Source of the DNA: Dillenia suffruticosa
Taxonomy: Eukaryota > Streptophyta > Magnoliopsida > Dilleniales > Dilleniaceae
Assembly (NCBI GenBank): GCA_033439265.1
Contig: JAVTVX010000009.1
Span: 10,753,109-10,817,108 of the forward strand
Direction: 5' to 3'
Length of the DNA: 64,000 nucleotides
The first letter of the stretch is position 1. Each line of letters starts with the position of its first letter. Below, piece by piece: positions 24,050 to 35,039 of this stretch. The notes under the pieces were generated by a model that did no database searches, had not been told where the DNA came from, and saw nothing but the letters and a program-made list of their open reading frames with translations. The position numbers were made by a program, and so were the translations under genes.

Positions 24050-26110
24050 ATGATTTACATACACCGATTAAATAATGCAATTTTCAATAAAATTGCTAGA
24101 ATGAAAGGCAATAAGATTATGACCATGTTCAGTAATGTTATCAATGCAATCCATTCTAAAAACAGCTTGTTTTTCACAATTTCTCTTGGAATGAAAAACT
24201 TTGAACTCAATCTTTTCATTATCAATTCACAAAATTAACTTTCTAGCATAGACATCTATCAAGGCTTGTGAAATGTTTAGAAAAGGTCGACCTAGAATCA
24301 ATGAAATACTCTTATCATCATAATCCATATACAAAACAACAAAATCAACAGGAAAAAAAATTATCAATCTTAACTAGAATATACTCAATAATAACTCTTG
24401 GATATTTTATATTTTTATCAACTAATTGTAAAGAAATACTTGTAGCTCAACACTCCTTCAATCCTAACTTAGAAAATATGGAATAAGGCATAATATTCAC
24501 ACCAACATCAAGATCACACAAAACATGGGAAAAATTAGTTTGGCCAATAATGCAAGTCATAGAGAAGCTCCCTAGATCCTTGAGTTTTGGCAGCAGTTTT
24601 CTTTGCAGAATCGCGAAGCACTCCTCTGTAAGCTTGACTATTAAAACTTCATCGATTTTCCTCTTTTTAGTAATCACTTCCTTAAGGAATACCCTATATC
24701 TCTACACCTATTTGATGACATCAAAAAAAATATATATATTAATGTGCATTTTCTTAAAAATTTCTAAAAATTTTTAAAATTCTGTTTTTGTACATAAAAG
24801 ACGCCCAGGAAAAGAGACATGAGGCTTATATTCACTCAAATATAAAATACTTCTTTATTTGGAATCCGGTGACTAAACCTCTTCATTTGTAGTAGGCTAT
24901 TGGATCTCTTCCTTTGCCTCTTTTTTATCCTCTACATCTTTGGATAGAATTGGTAACTCCTGCAATCTTTACTACTCCTCAATGTGATTCATTAACCTAC
25001 TCTCTAGAGTTCTTCTCAGTATCACTTGGCAATCTACTTTGCACACAAGAATGAAAGGTGTTAGCTAATTGATCCATTTTATTTTCTAGCCTCTCAAACC
25101 TCTCATTTGTTGTTGTTGCCAAGCTCTCAATCCTTTTACTTCTTGCTGTTGCCAAGTGTTTAATTATGACCTCCCATGATACCTTGCTCTTGTGGATTCC
25201 CTGAATTAAAGTTTGGTGGATTCACTCTCTGTGGTACTCATTGACTTCATGAAAAGTTTGGATAATTCCTCTACCCATAATTGGAAGTGTTGGAGTAGGG
25301 ATTATTCTGTGGCTTGCCAAATTTTGAAACAAAATTTTCTTACACTCAGAAACCACATAATCTTCACATGATTCATAAGAATGAAACTAATTAGTTAGAG
25401 TATTGATTTGATTGGCTCTCATAGCTTTAATTAATGAATCAAGTTTTGCATTAAGTTCGTCAAAATTATTGACCTCATGCACACCAATTCTTTTTCTAGG
25501 AATTTCAAGTTCATTAGACTAATCATACTGGTTAGAGGCCATATTAACTAATAACGCATATGCTTCATTATATTACTTACTCATGAAAGCACCTCCAACT
25601 ACAACATCAATGGTTATTTTAACCAAATTCAAAAGACCTCCAAAAAAATGTTTGCAAGATTAGCCAATCAGATATACCATGATGTGGATATCTTCTAATC
25701 AAATTTTTAAAACTCTTCTAGACATTATATAAAAACTCACCATCAAGTTGTCTAAAACTAGTAATATCAGTGCGTGTTTAACAATCTTACCAGGTAGAAA
25801 ATATTAGCTTGAGACAACTTTTTTCAATTTGTAAAATGATTAGTAGTGAATAAGTTAAACTATACTTTTGCCTTTCTCCTAAGAGAGAAAGGAAATAGAT
25901 GTGTCACAGATCTCCAGAAAGTTCTTCAAATGACTATTTGGATCTTCAAAAGTTTCTTCACCACTAAATTGATATGCCTACACCATGCCAATAAAACTAG
26001 GTTTAAGCTTAAAGTTATTTGCTTTCACGGGAGGCCTTGCAATGTTAGTTTGTATGTCCTGAAATCTTGGCATTAAATACTCTCGCATTGCTCTCTTATC
26101 ATGAGTCATT
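24050..26110 (-). pseudogene. Athila/Tat-like gag and aspartic protease remnants
   Basis: Minus strand. Gag begins near 26100 with MREYLMPRFQDIQTNIARPP and continues FKLKPSFIGMV, EDPNSHLKNFLEICD, a conserved gag opening in this lineage. It then decays through many stops to about 24900, where a short stretch of the kind NPPNFNSGNPQEQG remains. Protease follows at 24240-24680: KLKDLGSFSMTCIIG, then LCDLDVGVNIMPYSIF and SLILGRPFL. The family active site is DLGAS; here the position reads DLDVG, with Gly to Asp after the catalytic Asp. The ILGR flap is kept. Frames are open only in pieces, so no product is expected. Confidence 0.75.
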
Positions 26111-26572
26111 CCTTTCTCACAAATACAAAAATAATATAATCAGATTTCCATACGAATACAAAAATAACACAAAATTAGATTTCTAAAATAAATTATAAAA
26201 ACTACTCTAATAAATTTAGTTTACCTATATAAAAGGAGAAATCACAAATATGACAAACGAAATCGAGAAACTGAAAAATCACAAAAAAAATCAAAAGAAA
26301 AATAGGAAAACCTATGAAAATGATAAAATTTGGCCAAAATAGGATGGTTAGCAAAGCCATGGGTTTCGGTTAGCAGCCGAAAATCCTCCAGAAACAGTGA
26401 TTGTCTAACCCTAAATCAAAAATTTTTCTCGAATAATGAAAATTCACGCCAAATTTCCAAAACTAAAGAAACAATAATTGTATAATCTAAACCCTAATCT
26501 AAGAATGAAAGAAATAAGAAATATTAAAATTCAATCTCAAATAAAATTATTTTTGTTGATATACAAAAATAT

Positions 26573-26589
26573 TCTCGGTAATGGTGTCA
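26573..26589 (-). promoter_or_regulatory. Primer binding site, tRNA-Asp type, decayed
   Basis: On the minus strand TGACACCATTACCGAGA lies 6 nt inside the right LTR. The Athila/Tat consensus is TGGCGCCGTTGCCGGGG, complementary to the 3' end of tRNA-Asp. Every difference is G to A, as expected from deamination of methylated cytosines on the other strand. Confidence 0.75.
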
Positions 26590-28430
26590 AAAACTTGATA
26601 CGTGATTTTGATATCACGATTTCAGATAAATATATCCTGGTCAAGTGTTATGTGTAGTGTGAACAAGTGTCGTTCCCACGAGAATAGTTTATACTCTAAC
26701 TATGAAATACCCTATCTAATTAGATAAAACAAATCAAGCCTATGAAAATATGAATGAAAACTAAAATTAGACGATGAAAACCCTAATCGATAAAAAAAAC
26801 TCTAATTTTATAAAAACTCATACGATATCGATTTCATCTATTTTTAATCTTTCACATGGTTAAATTTTTTCAAATCTCTTAAGTTTATTGACAAAAGAAT
26901 TATTGTTAATGATGGTAGATTTCTCCAAGAGTAGTTTCACCCAATGGTCATGCAATAAAACCCTAATTCGACTAAACAAAACTCATTTATCATGTAATAT
27001 TAATTAAATCAAATTGTATTAAGTTCTGTAAAAAAAATCTATAGTTTAAGGTTTCTCCTAAAACTTCGTGCATTGAATTAATTATTAGTCGATCTCATAA
27101 TTCTATATGGATTTTATTATATTAAACTAATTTCTTACAATTATATTGGTCATGTATGCATTCAATCTCAAATTATACAAAACGCGAATCCAAATTTTTT
27201 GAAATATTAAAATTAATAATAAGATTTTATCACGCAATAATCATGCCAATAAAACTAAAAAAAATAAATTCAAACCATACTATTAATTAAAGAAAAGAAT
27301 TTATCGAGCTTTAGAAATAAGAAAACTAGCAAGACATATTAAAGAAAACAAGAAAAGTAAAACCCTACAATCTATGTGGAGAGAATGTGTGTGAGGAATG
27401 CTCCTTTCATGCCTAGGGTGTGCTATATTTATAGAACTAAAACCCTAAAGAGTTGAATATTGAAAACTAGATGTTATTATTTGATTTGAAACTTTTTCTT
27501 GTTGTGATAAGCCTTATATTCTTTCTTCTTCAAAATTTGGAAACTTTCTCCTTATCCTTAAATTTAAAGACTCTTCGATTAGTATCTTTATACAAAAGAT
27601 CTCTCATTGGATAAGTTCAAGTGGTTTCTCTCTTTAACAAGGACTTTGACTTTCTTGAACTTCAATACTGTAGCAGTTTCTTTCTAATTTTCGGATACTT
27701 TCTGATTTGAATTAACTTCTGGACTCTTCACAAGATTTGTAAATCTTGAAATCTAGTTCCAACCCAACAAAAATCACCTCAATCGTACATCGAAATAGAA
27801 AGTTATTCCCAAACTATTATATGTCCAATCCGAATTTCCTTAATTAAGCCTAAAATTTCCTAATTCAAAATTCATGATATTAATTAATGCAATATCATAA
27901 AATTAGGTCTAAGACAGTTCTAAAATAAATAAATAACACTACAAAAAAATAGCCTTTTAGTCACAAATTTAACGACGAAAATTTAAAAAAAATTTGTCGT
28001 TAAAAACATTAGCGACGAAAAATTTTTCGTCGCTAATAACGCATTGCAAAAATTTAGCGACGAAAATGAGAAATCCGTTGCTAAATTTAGTGGCGAAAAT
28101 CTGAAATCTGTCGCTAAATTTAGCGACAAATAATTTTTCGTCGCTAAAATTCGTCACAAAATTTAGCGACGAAAAATTATTCGTCGTTAAATTAGCGACA
28201 TAAAAAAATCTGTTGCTAAATTTAGCGATAAAAATCTAAAATTCGTCGCTAAATTTAGCGACAGATAATTTTTGTCACTAAAATTCGTCGCTAATTTAGG
28301 AAAAAAAAATTCCATCAAAAATTATCCGTCCCTAATTTAGCGACGAATAAAAAAATCCGTCGTTGAATTAGAGACGGATTTGGAATCCGTTGCTGATTCT
28401 AAATTCGTTGAAATGCCCGGAGAGCGCATG

Positions 28431-28535
28431 TGCCTGGATAGGCCCTTGTCCACCCGAGCCAGCACGTGCCTGGATGGGCCCTTGCCCACCCGAGCCAGCA
28501 CATGCCTGGATGGCCCTGCCCACGAGCCAGCACTA
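28431..28535. repeat. 36-bp GC-rich minisatellite, three copies
   Basis: Units starting TGCCTGGAT at 28431, 28467 and 28503 (period 36), each with GGCCC, TGCCCAC and CGAGCCAGCAC; the third is shortened. It is the core of the left GC-rich tract of this CACTA. Confidence 0.85.
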
Positions 28536-28674
28536 GCCTGGAAGCCTGGACGGGCCCCACCCACCCCCATCCACCCGAGCCAACGCCAACCTACAAGCTG
28601 CCCGCCCGCCCAAGCCAGAACCCCCGCTCCAACCGCTCTCCTACTTAATTGCTGGAAAATGCCGCTTTGCCTCC

Positions 28675-28750
28675 TGCCTCCACCGTGGTTTGAACTCCTG
28701 CACATCTGCACGCACACGCATAAGTGTAAACCTGTAAACTACCAAACAAA
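28675..28750 (-). repeat. tRNA-like (A-box/B-box) segment inside the CACTA, copy 1
   Basis: On the minus strand TGGTAGTTTACAGG is followed about 35 nt later by GAGTTCAAACCACGG, resembling internal Pol III A and B boxes (TGGCNNAGTGG and GGTTCGANTCC). The flank GTGGAGGCAGGAGGCAAAG is shared with the 59-kb element (GGTGGAAGCAAAGCAAAG). Probably a captured tRNA-derived sequence; transcription is unknown. Confidence 0.45.
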
Positions 28751-29354
28751 ATGATACTATGTGATATAAATTTTTTTTTTTACTTATTATCTTTCCTTCA
28801 CATTTTTCTAATAATAATAAAATAATATATAATAACAATTTAAAATAATAAATATAATAACTTTTTTTATTTAAACCACCAACCTAAAATAATATTAATT
28901 AAAAATAATAAATATGATAATTTTTAATAAAATAAAAAATAATAAAATACTAATTTAAAATAAAATAAATAATTAATTAAAAAATATATTAATATTATAT
29001 TTTGTTTTCTTCTGTTTTTCTTTTATTTTATTATTTTATTATTCTTTTTCATTTTTATTTTATTTTTTTACTCCATAACTTAAAAATGGATTACGGCATT
29101 TCAATAATATAAAATTATAATTATCAATAAATTATAATATATTAATAATTTAAAAAATCTATATATTTAATCACAAAATATTTTTATTCGTTTGAATATA
29201 TAAAAAATTTCAATATAATTATTAATAATGAGAATAGAAAGAAAAAAAAAACCAAAAATAGAGATGAGAGTAAGAGGAAGGAAAAAAAAGTGAGAATAGA
29301 AAACAAATGAGGAGGAAGAAAGTAAAAAAAAATATTATCACACAATACTAAGTG

Positions 29355-29430
29355 GTGGTGCAGTAGTGACATGTCTTCCGTTCAATTGTGAGGTCCGAGA
29401 TCCAAGATTCGAATCCTTTCAATAACATTT
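29355..29430 (+). repeat. tRNA-like (A-box/B-box) segment inside the CACTA, copy 2
   Basis: TGGTGGTGCAGTAGTGACA is followed by CCAAGATTCGAATCC, an A-box-like and a near-perfect B-box-like word about 45 nt apart. It faces outward, opposite to copy 1, and directly precedes the second GC-rich tract. Confidence 0.5.
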
Positions 29431-29454
29431 AGCATTTTTTTTAGCATTAAAACA

Positions 29455-29690
29455 ATGAAGGGCGGGCGCCCGTGCGGGCATGCGCGGGCGCCCACGGGCG
29501 CCCACGGGTGCCCAGGCATGTGCCTGCGCCTAGCGCCCATGTGTGCATGCGCGGGCGCCCACGCATGCCCGCACGAGTGCCCGCGCAGGCGCGCGCCCCT
29601 GCCTGGCCCCTGCCAGCGCCCAGCACGCGCCCGGCACCTGTGAGTGCATGCACCGGCGCCCGCGCAGGCACACGCCCAGTATGTCCGGAT
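29455..29690. repeat. GC-rich tract with GGGCGCCCACG repeats
   Basis: Around 235 bp with repeated GCGGGCGCCCACG and GCATGCGCGG words, very like the tracts at 4030-4195 and 4935-5285. Open frames on both strands are compositional. Confidence 0.7.
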
Positions 29691-30621
29691 TAATATTTAA
29701 TTAAAAATTTTGTATTATTGAATAAAATAATATAAATAAAATAAAAGTTATCAATACAATAATAAAAAATATTAAATCAAACAAAAAAGAAAAAAATAAT
29801 AATAAATTAATTAAAATATATATATAATTTAAATAAAATAAAATATATGGTTTTTTTTTAAGAATTAAATAATATTATTCTTTTAAAAAAATGAAATATA
29901 ATATAATATGATTTGTTAATATAAATTAATAAAATAAAATTCTAATTAAAAAAAGATTAAATTCTGCGACGGACATGGAATCTGTCGCTAAACAGCTACG
30001 GATTTGGAATCTGTTGCTGAAACAGCGGATTTGGAATCCGTCGCTGAAACAGCGATGAATTTTTATCTGTCGCTAAATTACCACCGGATAAATTTCGTCG
30101 TTGCTAAATTAATTTTTTAATTTAAATATTATATTAATATTATATTTTATTTAATTATATATAAAAAATTTAGCGACGGATTGGGATTTTCGTCGCTAAA
30201 TTTAGCGACAGAAAACAAATCCGTCGCTAAATTAATTTTTAATTTAAATATAACATATTAATAAAATAAAAAGAAAAATAGAAAAAATAAAATTCTATTC
30301 GTCGCTAATTAACGATGAAATTTGCAACGAAAAATTTTTTATCGCCAATTAACGATGAATTTAGTCACGAAAATTTTTTCATCATTAATTAGTGATAAAT
30401 TTAGCTACGAATGATATGTCCGTCACTAATTTAGCCATGACTTCATTTTGGTCATAAATTTTGTGACAAATTAGCGACGAAAAAGTTTTTGTTACTAAAT
30501 TCGTTGTAAAATGGCGACGAATTTTTTTCATCGTGAAAATCCGTTACTAAAACCGTATTTTTTTTTAGTGTAAAACCTAAATATTATAATTCAAGTATAT
30601 AAAAATATTATTATCAATTAT

Positions 30622-31558
30622 TCTAACAGTTTTTCTGAATAACTAACCAGTACACAAGTGAATCAAATTTCTCTACTCGTGAATCGACTGATATTTGAAT
30701 TTTTCTTTATTATGTGTCTATGTGAGTCGACTATTTCTTAGCTTCGAGTCAACCGCCTCATGTATTGAAGAAAATACTTTCTCAAACCAAGCGCCACCTT
30801 AATTTTTACTAAACATTTTTCAATTATGCCCCATTAATTGAGTTGTGAAAGGAATTTGAGTGATTTACCTTAAAATGTTCAAAATACACAAATTTTCTAA
30901 TCATATGTAGTTCATTTTATTTTTTTGTCATATGATTGAAGAAAATTATATGACTTTTACATAAGTTTGTATTCTAATGGCCATTAGTTCCACGTATAAA
31001 ATGAGAGTTGAAATAGTTTTCTTTTTTTTTAGTTATTTTTTTCCTTTAGGAGGAGGGGATTTTGATTAAGTTGTGGTTTAGTATTAAAGGAGAGAAATCT
31101 TTTTAGTTAATTATTGGCCTGGCTAGATTTAAGTGCCCCCCACTTGAGCCATATTATGGGCAACCCCAGCATATGTTTGTACTAGTTGCAGTCTTCCCCA
31201 GGTCAATATTGAACCAAAAGTGGCCTTTTTAACTTTGTGTCAATGCAATCTTCTTCTTTTGGATTCACAAATTCATCGAAGGCCATTCTCTCTATCTTTA
31301 AATGACTGAAAAAATGTGGGTCTTGAACAAAACAACCACAATTGGTGAAAGTGATGGAAGCTTGACCCACCATAAAAAATGTCAGAACTATTACATTGCA
31401 TTAATGCCTACCAACTCCAGTGCAAAGAAAAAAAATTCGACCAACTTTGTTTCTTTTAACTGCTGACTAATTTCATGCATATAATACATTGCTTGAAATA
31501 TGCAAGAAGTGTCTTTGAAGCAAGTATAGGGTCACCACACATAAACTTCTAAACTTTG
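30622..31558. other. Intergenic, unrecognised
   Basis: Begins with GTCGACT-containing LTR-like sequence (30680-30770). From about 31100 the base composition is more balanced (CTGGCTAGATTTAAGTGCCC and onward) and looks like non-repeat DNA, but no exon, RNA gene or known element is identifiable. Confidence 0.35.
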
Positions 31559-31581
31559 AGAGAGAGAGAGAGAGAGAGAGG
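31559..31581. repeat. (GA)n microsatellite
   Basis: About 11 GA units, followed at once by a 30-codon open frame (31605-31697) of unknown meaning. Confidence 0.9.
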
Positions 31582-33343
31582 TAAGGGAATTGCTGGAAGA
31601 GGGTATGCCCAAGCACAAAGACTCTACCATGGAGTCAAGCACTCGCTATGGAGGCAGAGAATGCGCTGCCTGCTGCAGCGCAGCCTGCGGTGGATGAATC
31701 TCACAACCATTTAAGAAATCATATAGGAAGCATTCTCAAATTTGGTAGAAAAATTGCAGCAAGTTGAGGTAAAATAGTACACAATGTCCACCGCTAGGCA
31801 CAGAGACTTTGCTGAGATTTATTTAGAGCTGGCTCCAAATCCTATGGACTGAAATTAATGTGGCTTACTTCTTTCTTTTCATAGTGCCGCATAATCCCTT
31901 GTCTCACGTACTAATACCCTTGTAAACTGACCTGACAACCAAATGAGTTTGATGAAACCAAAATCTCTATACCTTGAAATCTCTTATTTACAAAAAGTTG
32001 TCAAGATAGTAATAACTGTAATCAAAATGTATCATATATTTTCGTAATTTCTTCACTTCAAAATTTTCTTAATGTATTGTTTAAGTGCATTGGAAAACAT
32101 AAAGATGAAAATGGATAGATGAATCATGATTAGGAGAATTCGGATACTTTATCCCTTTCAATGCACCCTTCTCTCCTCAATTCACCTTCTTATTACTCAA
32201 AGTCACGGTGTTCGGGCAATTGCATGCACCCACAAGATATACTCGAACAAATCCTAGAAAGAGATTAAACTTTTTACCATTATCAAACGATATATGTGTA
32301 TGTATGTATGTACGTACGTACTCACGTGTATTTGTTAAATAACTCAAGAAAGTCACCACCATCTTAGATCATAAGTAATTAATCTAAAAAAATGTAATTA
32401 AATGAAATCAAATCAAGTAATTAATGGTTGAAAAGTTATTGCTACGAAGACAAAAGAAACCATAAAATTTAACATGAGTGAAACAATAAAAGCACCTGGG
32501 ATTTCATTCGTCTCAAATGCTTAATTCCCTTAGATATCCTCAATCAAAAAGAAAATAATAAATAAATAAAAAGAACCTGACTCAGACAGAGAAAGTGGTT
32601 TTTTCTTTTCACTTACTTGATTATCAATATTCGAATATTTAATTAATTTGATTCATATATTTTAGTTTAATTTAGAAATCGACTCTTCCAATGTCTAACT
32701 TTTTATTTTTAAAACTCAAAATCAAAATTTTGAATAAAAGAGTTAATGTTCTATCACTAGACTAACGAAATGTTGATAGATCGAGAGAGAATATGTGTGA
32801 TTGACATAAATATGAGCAAGATACTGAACATGAGTCCTTTGTAAGTTATCAATACAACTTATGCATGACTTAAATAACTGGGCTAGACGATTTGCCCATA
32901 TTTTCTAAAGAAAATGTGTTGAAATCTCTCCTCCTTTTAGCCTGTAAACTTTTCACAATTTATTTCAATTTATATCTATTTTAATTTTTAATAGAAAAAT
33001 ATTATAAATAAATTTTATTATTGTTATAAAAGAGATTTAAAGTATCATTATATTAAAGTATAACCTTGACTTGTTCTCTATGCTTCATGTATTTTTATAA
33101 AATTTATCTAAATAATGATAATTTAAGTTCACAGTAAAAGTTTTTAATTTTTTATTTTTGGTCAAGTAAAAGTTTTTATTTGGACCGATAAGACTTTGAA
33201 AATATTTCAATACACTATATATTTTTCTATTGTTGGATACTATATAATGTAAAATAAATCAACTCAAAACTTCTAGTAATATAGTTTGTTTATTTATAAC
33301 CAATTAATTTTTTAAGAAGATATCTATTGTCTTGCTTTCGTAA
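31582..33343. other. Intergenic, low-repeat region
   Basis: Contains a 30-codon plus-strand ATG frame at 31605-31697 (Cys-rich end ECAACCSAACGG) and a 7-bp-stem hairpin within it (GCGCTGC/GCAGCGC). The rest, including 31800-32600 of fairly balanced composition, has no coding signal that I recognise. Possibly the edge or intron of an unannotated gene. Confidence 0.3.
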
Positions 33344-33416
33344 TTTTTGTTTTTTGAATCAAATTTACAACCATATGATTAAAAGCCACACGCTCTACCA
33401 ACTAAGCTAAGATGAC
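33344..33416 (-). pseudogene. tRNA-Lys(TTT)-like pseudogene
   Basis: The minus strand holds a D arm (GCTTAGTTGGTAGAGC), an anticodon arm with loop CTTTTAA giving anticodon TTT on a 5-bp wobble-containing stem, and a T-arm remnant (TTTGATTC). The acceptor strands (GTCATCT against an A-rich 3' side) do not pair, and the T stem is broken. Likely a dead nuclear tRNA-Lys copy or the head of a tRNA-derived SINE. Confidence 0.6.
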
Positions 33417-33934
33417 TTATACATTGGATGGCTTAATTAATAAAGTTTCATACAATGATGTAAAATATTTGAGATCAAAGTCATTCTAGTATGATAAAGA
33501 AGTAATATTTGAGATTAGACTTTTTTAAAATATGGATTATGCATGCCCAATTATAGACCTAACCACGAGCTAGTTCAAATGCTAACCGACTTGGTCAAAC
33601 CAAAATTTGGCTCGTGGTAAGGGAGCTAGTTCAACACACCGTAAACTACAAATGTTTAGAGGTCAAATTAAGTTATATACTGAACTAGCCACGGACCAAA
33701 CCATAACTATCAAAATTTGTAGGTTCAGAAACTAGAAATGGAATTGGTTGGAACCAACAATTCAAAATCTTTTTTTTTTAATTTTTTTCTTTCTAGCGTG
33801 ATATTTACTATACAGAGTATATTACGATAGAGAGACAAACAGAGAAAAACTTAAAAGGTTCTGTTGTCTTGTGTGTTTTTGGTTGAGTACATGAGTTTTA
33901 TTTATATAGGAGACAACGTAATGTTTATGGTATC
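33417..33934. other. Intergenic; possible hAT-like remnant at 33560-33765
   Basis: A stretch with GGTTGGAACC, GACTTGGTCAAACC and CTAGAAATGGAATTGG words recalls hAT subterminal sequence, but no limits or duplications could be set. Confidence 0.25.
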
Positions 33935-34360
33935 ACTACAAAAATTTATATCTTTGTTGACGTTTTTCTTTGCCCATTCCTAATATTTTATAAGTATCGC
34001 TAAAGGTTGGACTGACGAAGGAAGAACCATCGGAAAAAATATTAGGAAACCCTAATGTTTATTGATAAATATCAAGAAAAGACCCACCTTTTTGGACATT
34101 TGCAAACATCAGAACATATTTTATCTTGCCATCATTTTGACGAGAAAAATATCGGGGAAACGTGAGACCCTCCCAATATTTGTGAATAAATGTTAGTAAA
34201 AGTTAAAATATTTGTCAACATTTCCTCATTGAATCATCGGTAAATGCTGAAATCATTATCGACATTTCTTTTTCGAACATATTACCAATTTTCTATGTAT
34301 TTAGTGGCATTTTCTTTTACTAAATGTCGGAAATAGCTTGTATTATTTTGAAAATTTTTA
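33935..34360. mobile_element. Left terminus of a CACTA-like element, right end not found
   Basis: CACTACAAAAATTTATATC preceded by TAT, then repeated words of the kind GACATTTNTTTTTCGAACAT and ATCGGTAAATG/AAATGTCGG at about 30-60 bp spacing to 34340. The words differ from those of the other CACTA elements here, so this is a separate family. No GTAGTG terminus follows, so the copy is truncated or its end is lost. Confidence 0.5.
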
Positions 34361-35039
34361 TTCCTTTATAAATAGCACAAAAAACCTTTTCCAAAATTTG
34401 CTTATCAAACATCCATCAACAATGTACATGCTCCATCTATACTTCACATTTCATCCACACTTCATTCATACATAATGGTTCCAACATCTATCATGAACAC
34501 TTCAAATATCAAACAAACAACCATTAATCACAAATATAAAATTTAATTTCAAACATCCATCAACCATAAAATGTATAAAATATAAATCCAAAAATCATCA
34601 AATACAAACATATTACAAACATTATTTCAACCACAAGAATATAGAAGTCACAAACAACTATTTGATTAATTTAAACAAATTCATATACGATAGTTAAAAT
34701 GTATTCATATCAATATTCTATAAACTATCTTACACATAATATCGTATCACGAAAATTAGTCATGAAACATAGGAGTCCTTGTACATATGAAGAGGCACAA
34801 ACACCAGATACTGCTAACGCATAATCAATAGTACCTTCTTTTTCTAATTTTTGTAAAGTTGTTCGAGATCATAAAATATAAGATAAAAAATTCTCAAATA
34901 AAAACAAATTACAACAAAAACATATAAGATAAGTAATAAACAACGAGATATCTTAACAAAACGTTCAACCTTTTCTAAGATAATTATCTTATCAACTATA
35001 TTTCTAGATGTATATGTATGTGTAGATGAAACTTTGTAC
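34361..35039. other. AT-rich, unrecognised
   Basis: Contains repeated CATCCA/CATCAACCA and ACAAACA words around 34395-34640, no coding sequence. Confidence 0.35.

Larger units (their letters stand above)
27937..30570. mobile_element. Non-autonomous CACTA element, 2634 bp
   Basis: Starts CACTACAAAAAAATA and ends TATTTTTTTTTAGTG, flanked by the 3-bp duplication TAA (27934-27936, 30571-30573). No transposase. Both ends carry dense arrays of TTAGCGACGAAA/TTTCGTCGCTAAA (27955-28400 and 29960-30240, 30295-30560). The middle is arranged almost as an inverted pair: GC tract (28410-28655), tRNA-like segment on minus (28675-28750), AT-rich centre, tRNA-like segment on plus (29355-29430), GC tract (29455-29690). 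Same family as the elements at 59136-60778 and 62041-63459. Confidence 0.9.
11559..30616 (-). mobile_element. Athila/Tat-like Ty3/gypsy retrotransposon, gag-pro only, with CACTA insertions in both LTRs
   Basis: Flanked by a perfect 5-bp duplication ATTAT (11554-11558 and 30617-30621). LTRs run TGATA...TATCA; the left start has decayed to TCATA. With the nested CACTA elements and their TSDs removed, the LTRs are 1381 bp and 1384 bp, and the internal part is 3945 bp (22651-26595). Orientation is minus: a tRNA-Asp-type primer site at 26573-26589 is followed by gag and protease, then a decayed polypurine region near 22656-22685. Reverse transcriptase, RNase H and integrase are absent, so this is a non-autonomous derivative of about 6.7 kb. 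LTR divergence is considerable by eye, so the element is old. Confidence 0.85.
26596..30616 (-). repeat. Right (5') LTR of the Athila/Tat-like element, split by a CACTA insertion
   Basis: LTR sequence at 26596-27936 and 30574-30616 (1384 bp). The last 43 bp beyond the insertion (CTAAATATTATAATTCAAG and onward to TTATCA) match the end of the left LTR at 22608-22650, which fixes both the insertion point and the LTR end. Confidence 0.88.

Noticed and set aside
28337..28754. Pro/Ala-rich frames on both strands
   Set aside because: The 36-bp minisatellite inside a CACTA element produces them; no start context or family resemblance.
27937..30570. Regularly spaced palindromic words as a CRISPR-like array
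   Set aside because: Words alternate in orientation, spacing is irregular, the host is a plant and CACTA termini with a TSD enclose them.
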